Shown: one piece after another, positions 61,367-64,000 of the stretch
Layout: every line of letters begins with the position of its first letter
How positions within the stretch are numbered: position 1 is the stretch's first letter
NCBI RefSeq assembly: GCF_014198245.1
Contig: NZ_JACIHE010000020.1
Location: 62,001-126,000, forward strand
DNA length: 64,000 nt
From: Bradyrhizobium sp. cir1
GTDB taxonomy: Bacteria; Pseudomonadota; Alphaproteobacteria; Rhizobiales; Xanthobacteraceae
Direction: 5' to 3'
Made by a program: the position numbers and the translations under genes
The notes under the pieces: generated by a model
Databases searched by the model: none
What the model was told of the DNA's origin: nothing
The model's input: the letters and a program-made list of their open reading frames with translations, nothing else

Positions 61367-62328
61367 AGCGGCTATTCGGATTTTCGTGTTGAAATTGCTT
61401 TTCGGCCTCAGAGGCCGATCGGCGCGGGCGTGGTGTTGAAACGAATTCGACCGTGAGCAGAAATCTACGTACGGCATAGCCGCCGGTCCAGGCCTCCGAA
61501 ATCGAGAGGATGATCCACTTCAGACTGGCGAGGGGTGCCTCTTTGCGTGTTCGGCGAGATTCGGAAACATCTCTTGGAACGTCTCTTCAGAGCCGCCGGA
61601 TCCAATCCGAGCATCCGCCTCAGCCCAAACTGGGCCGCTGGCACCGACCTCCAGGTGCGGATCTTAGGCGAACACCCCCAGGCTATGGCAAGGATATCTG
61701 GTCTTGCCAGAAACAAGTTTGCTCATAGCCCCAGCCTACCTGCTCTTGCGTTAGCTTTCCACGATGTTCATGGCTTCGGCGTTCTTAAGGTCAAGAGAAC
61801 CGGTCCAATCGGGAGCAGCCTCCAGGAAGAAAGCTTTTCCGAACGGCATGAGTTCCGCTTCAAGCCGCGACAGAATGTGCTCGCTAGGGACCTCAATCTC
61901 AATTGAGGCCAGTACGCGGACCATCTCCGGTCCGCCCATGAATATTCGGGTCATCAACTCCCATGTTAATGGTCGGCTCCAGGCGGGACTGATGTTAAAC
62001 GCCATTCCAGGGCGTCTTCCGATTCGCATCGTCGTTTGGATCAGACGCTCCGAGCGATATGCGGAATCGCATCAATATCCGCGACGTTCTGACGAACCCA
62101 CAGGCTTTTCGCCAATTCGCCCGACACCTGATCTTTGAATTTCCCCGCGGAGATGTTTTGGACTGCCCCGGCTAAGCGGGCCGCATCCAGCGAGCGCCCG
62201 ATCGGCAACTGCGGGAAGCAATTAGAATCAGAAGCATAGCCGCAATTTTGGGGAAAGTAGCTCCCATTGATTTCTAATGCGTTTCAGCCTCACGCCCCAA
62301 ACCGCGTGGCGGGATCGCCCCTCACATC
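61367..62328. other. Intergenic region, mostly without genes
   Basis: Nearly 1 kb. Only the small minus-strand frame at 61751-62029 looks protein-like. Other frames on both strands are low complexity. Confidence 0.35.
61751..62029 (-). CDS. Possible small unknown protein
   Basis: A 92-codon frame reading MRIGRRPGMAFNISPAWSRP, then IEIEVPSEHILSRLEAELMP and APDWTGSLDLKNAEA. The composition is protein-like (balanced charges, amphipathic helix) but no family is known. A chance frame is possible. Confidence 0.4.
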   Translation of the reverse strand: MRIGRRPGMAFNISPAWSRPLTWELMTRIFMGGPEMVRVLASIEIEVPSEHILSRLEAELMPFGKAFFLEAAPDWTGSLDLKNAEAMNIVES

Positions 62329-62520
62329 CTAAGAATTTACATCGGCCGCGTATATCGTCGTACCCTCTCGTATTCCATCAACGGCGGCGATAGCAACGAC
62401 AACAGTGACCGTAATCTTCCCGGCACCTGCTTTCGTTCGACGTATGCTTTGAGCCACAAGCTGAGCCGTTTCTCTCAGATACTCAGTTGGTGTTTTCGGT
62501 GGATTCGCTATGGAGTACAA
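62329..62520 (-). CDS. Possible small protein overlapping the DUF2806 end
   Basis: A 63-residue frame (TAQLVAQSIRRTKAGAGKIT, then VTVVVAIAAVDGIREGT) that overlaps the last codons of the upstream gene by 38 bases. It may be a small protein translated by coupling. No family known. Confidence 0.4.
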   Translation of the reverse strand: MYSIANPPKTPTEYLRETAQLVAQSIRRTKAGAGKITVTVVVAIAAVDGIREGTTIYAADVNS

Positions 62521-63319
62521 TTCTCGGCCAAGCGACGTTAAAATTTGGCAAGGAAAATGAGAACTTCAGTGTTTCATCGCTGTTGTTACGAATTAGTATC
62601 GCGTACCCGGAGGCTATGAAGCAAAGTGTGTTGTGCGGCAACACTTGAGGATTGATTTCAAGCCCTCCAATGGGATTGGATGTTGAGGCAATGCCAAGCT
62701 CCTCCATCAGCTTTCTCGGGCGAAACCCCGGCAGCTTTTCATTATTTAGATCACGAGGCGTTGGCACGAGTTCGTCGGATAGCACAAACGCAAAGAACTC
62801 AGAGATCTTGTGCGCCTCATCCCGTGAAAGGGCCGACACGAATTGCATGGTTCTCAATGAGAAGGAACCGGGTTTGCGGATTTCACCAGCAAGGATTTTG
62901 CCGAATAGACTTCTCAGCTCTTCAGATGATTTGTCCTCAGCGAGCTTGGCATAAAGGTTCAACCAGTCGTCGTCGATCTCTTGCGCTGCGTCAGCCTTCT
63001 GATTGGGGTTTGCGTTAAGTTCATCAACAGCAACCTTTACGGTCGCCGCGCGATTCTCTATTTTACGCCGATCCTCTTCAGTACGATACATTCCCTCAAT
63101 TTCGATCTCGCCTTTTGCTTCCTGCTTGCCCGTGTTTGCCTTAATGCGAGCTTCGACATTCTCGCCAGCTGCCAACAGGATTTTGCCAACAGCCTTGTCG
63201 AGATTTTTGGCCGTTTGCGGCATGGGGATGGACGGCAGTTGGAAGCCAAGCCAATTAGCAAGCCAATCGCCAAGTGTCGGTAGGCCGCCCTGCCCCTGAT
63301 TTTGTAAGTCACCTGCCAT
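62483..63319 (-). CDS. DUF2806-domain protein
   Basis: A 278-residue protein from ATG 63319 (MAGDLQNQGQGGLPTLG); a start 11 codons upstream is possible. It carries the DUF2806 core: RRKIENRAATVKVAVDEL (~80), DDDWLNLYAKLAEDKSSEEL (~115) and FGKILAGEIRKPGSFSLRTM (~135), followed by LSRDEAHKISEFF. The family is scattered over accessory DNA and of unknown function. No membrane segment. Confidence 0.82.
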   Translation of the reverse strand: MAGDLQNQGQGGLPTLGDWLANWLGFQLPSIPMPQTAKNLDKAVGKILLAAGENVEARIKANTGKQEAKGEIEIEGMYRTEEDRRKIENRAATVKVAVDELNANPNQKADAAQEIDDDWLNLYAKLAEDKSSEELRSLFGKILAGEIRKPGSFSLRTMQFVSALSRDEAHKISEFFAFVLSDELVPTPRDLNNEKLPGFRPRKLMEELGIASTSNPIGGLEINPQVLPHNTLCFIASGYAILIRNNSDETLKFSFSLPNFNVAWPRIVLHSESTENTN

Positions 63320-63589
63320 TGTCGACCTATGATTGCAAAAGATAGTCGGCATTCACTTGCCGGGCACTCTACACGCTAAACTCTGCGTGGCGAATCGGAC
63401 TTCATTGTCCGCGCCCGAGATCGAAATCACAGCCTGTATGGTTGAGGTGGGAGTTCAAACACCCTGGGCTTCTGGGATAACGGATGTCCGTCGGGAGGTG
63501 GATAGACACACGGCTGCCTCAATGTTTGAAGCCATGAGTCAGAGCACGCTATCTTGAGTGCAAGTGCAGCAGCTTTGTGAGAGTCTGTC

Positions 63590-63976
63590 ATGACAAAGAC
63601 TCGTGATGAGATGGGAGACACCAAGCGCCTTATGGGCGCCCTCGTGAGGATGAAGCCAAAGCCGCACGAGGAAATGATGGTCGGAATGAAAGTGAGCCAC
63701 AAACGCGCTCAAAAAAATCAGCTGCAAAAAACCAACAGCCTAGTTCAGGCGCTGAACCGGTACCGACTGCAGGAGCTCAACAAGTGCCGGTATCTGCGTT
63801 TGATGAATGGCCACCCCAAGATATGTTTGTCCAAAGCGGGCCACCAGGGTCTTACACTCTGGAACATGACTCTGGATAACGGTCGTGGAGGTTGCTGGCA
63901 CGGCGCTGAAACTCCCTTCTATGCTCGGAGCATTCAGCCGGTCCGGCGTGTGTCCGATTTGCCGGGCCGTTTCTAG
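63590..63976 (+). CDS. Small basic protein, N-terminus conserved in rhizobia
   Basis: A 128-codon frame. The first ~50 residues contain DTKRLMGALVRMKPKPHEEM then VGMKVSHKRAQKNQ, Lys-rich and typical of a small family of unknown proteins in Rhizobiales, usually 45-60 residues long. The later part is not protein-like, so the gene may have lost its usual stop. Confidence 0.55.
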   Translation: MTKTRDEMGDTKRLMGALVRMKPKPHEEMMVGMKVSHKRAQKNQLQKTNSLVQALNRYRLQELNKCRYLRLMNGHPKICLSKAGHQGLTLWNMTLDNGRGGCWHGAETPFYARSIQPVRRVSDLPGRF

Positions 63977-64000
63977 AATCCCCACAGCAATCGCGCTTGC
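63740..64000 (-). CDS. Partial hypothetical protein entering from the right edge
   Basis: A minus-strand frame open to the window edge with TPDRLNAPSIEGSFSAVPAT and LGVAIHQTQIPALVELLQSV. It is protein-like but unrecognised and overlaps the doubtful 3' part of the plus-strand gene 63590-63976; only one of the two should be real there. Confidence 0.35.
   Translation of the reverse strand, partial: ASAIAVGILETARQIGHTPDRLNAPSIEGSFSAVPATSTTVIQSHVPECKTLVARFGQTYLGVAIHQTQIPALVELLQSVPVQRLN

Noticed and set aside
1..64000. CRISPR array, tRNA or rRNA genes
   Set aside because: No regular repeat-spacer pattern and no tRNA cloverleaf or rRNA core sequence was noticed by reading; tRNAscan and CRISPR searches would be needed for certainty.

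Overview
The window looks like accessory DNA of a Bradyrhizobium-type alphaproteobacterium. The pointers are high GC, an intact nodulation-type carbamoyltransferase (NodU), two LacI-controlled sugar/acid catabolic modules, a Liv-type ABC cluster, heat-shock genes typical of rhizobia, and decayed pieces of the conjugative-element genes common in Rhizobiales. Assignment to the genus is inference from gene content, not from a marker gene.

Layout. 0-2 kb: start of a multicopper oxidase and a small secreted protein. 2-7.5 kb: accessory block with a dead DUF2285 fragment, two proteins with HEPN-like helices, an HNH-like zinc protein and a small membrane protein. 7.8-12.6 kb: double alpha/beta-hydrolase, a truncated di-haem cytochrome and a ClpS-AAA+ fusion. 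13.3-15.9 kb: nodU followed by remnants of DUF2958 and ArdC. 16.1-26.7 kb: first catabolic module: Lrp regulator, GH88 hydrolase, MFS carrier, two enoyl-CoA hydratases, CoA-transferase, LacI regulator, then L-2-keto-3-deoxyarabonate dehydratase and ketoglutarate semialdehyde dehydrogenase. Two identical 15-bp operators (TGAAAACGTTTACAT) lie upstream of the MFS gene and of the CoA-transferase gene.

27-33.3 kb: an unusual island with a frameshifted FkbM methyltransferase, a PurF-like protein whose N-terminal nucleophile Cys is Ser, a second PurF-like copy that lost most of its glutaminase domain, a HAD phosphatase and a hydroxyisobutyrate-dehydrogenase-like enzyme. With nodU these could be parts of a small-molecule or nodulation-related pathway, now partly decayed.

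33.3-52.4 kb: second catabolic module with paralogues of the LacI, MFS and enoyl-CoA hydratase genes, its own operator (TGAAATCGATTTCA, three sites), a CehA/McbA-type metallohydrolase, an amidohydrolase, a complete Liv-type ABC transporter with an additional broken binding-protein gene, and a Tm-1-like / PEP-hydrolase-like / flavoprotein operon. The modules look like parallel routes that import and degrade related plant-derived carboxylic or uronic compounds; the substrates cannot be read from the sequence.

52.4-64 kb: integrase-like remnant, IS110-family element, groEL fragment with internal deletion, two Hsp20 genes behind a CIRCE-like repeat, a hipBA toxin-antitoxin pair with three operator copies, DUF2130 and DUF2806 proteins and several small unknowns. 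No tRNA, rRNA or CRISPR array was seen. Many genes are broken in simple ways (8-bp duplication, 10-bp deletion, 1-bp indels), as expected for an island undergoing reduction.
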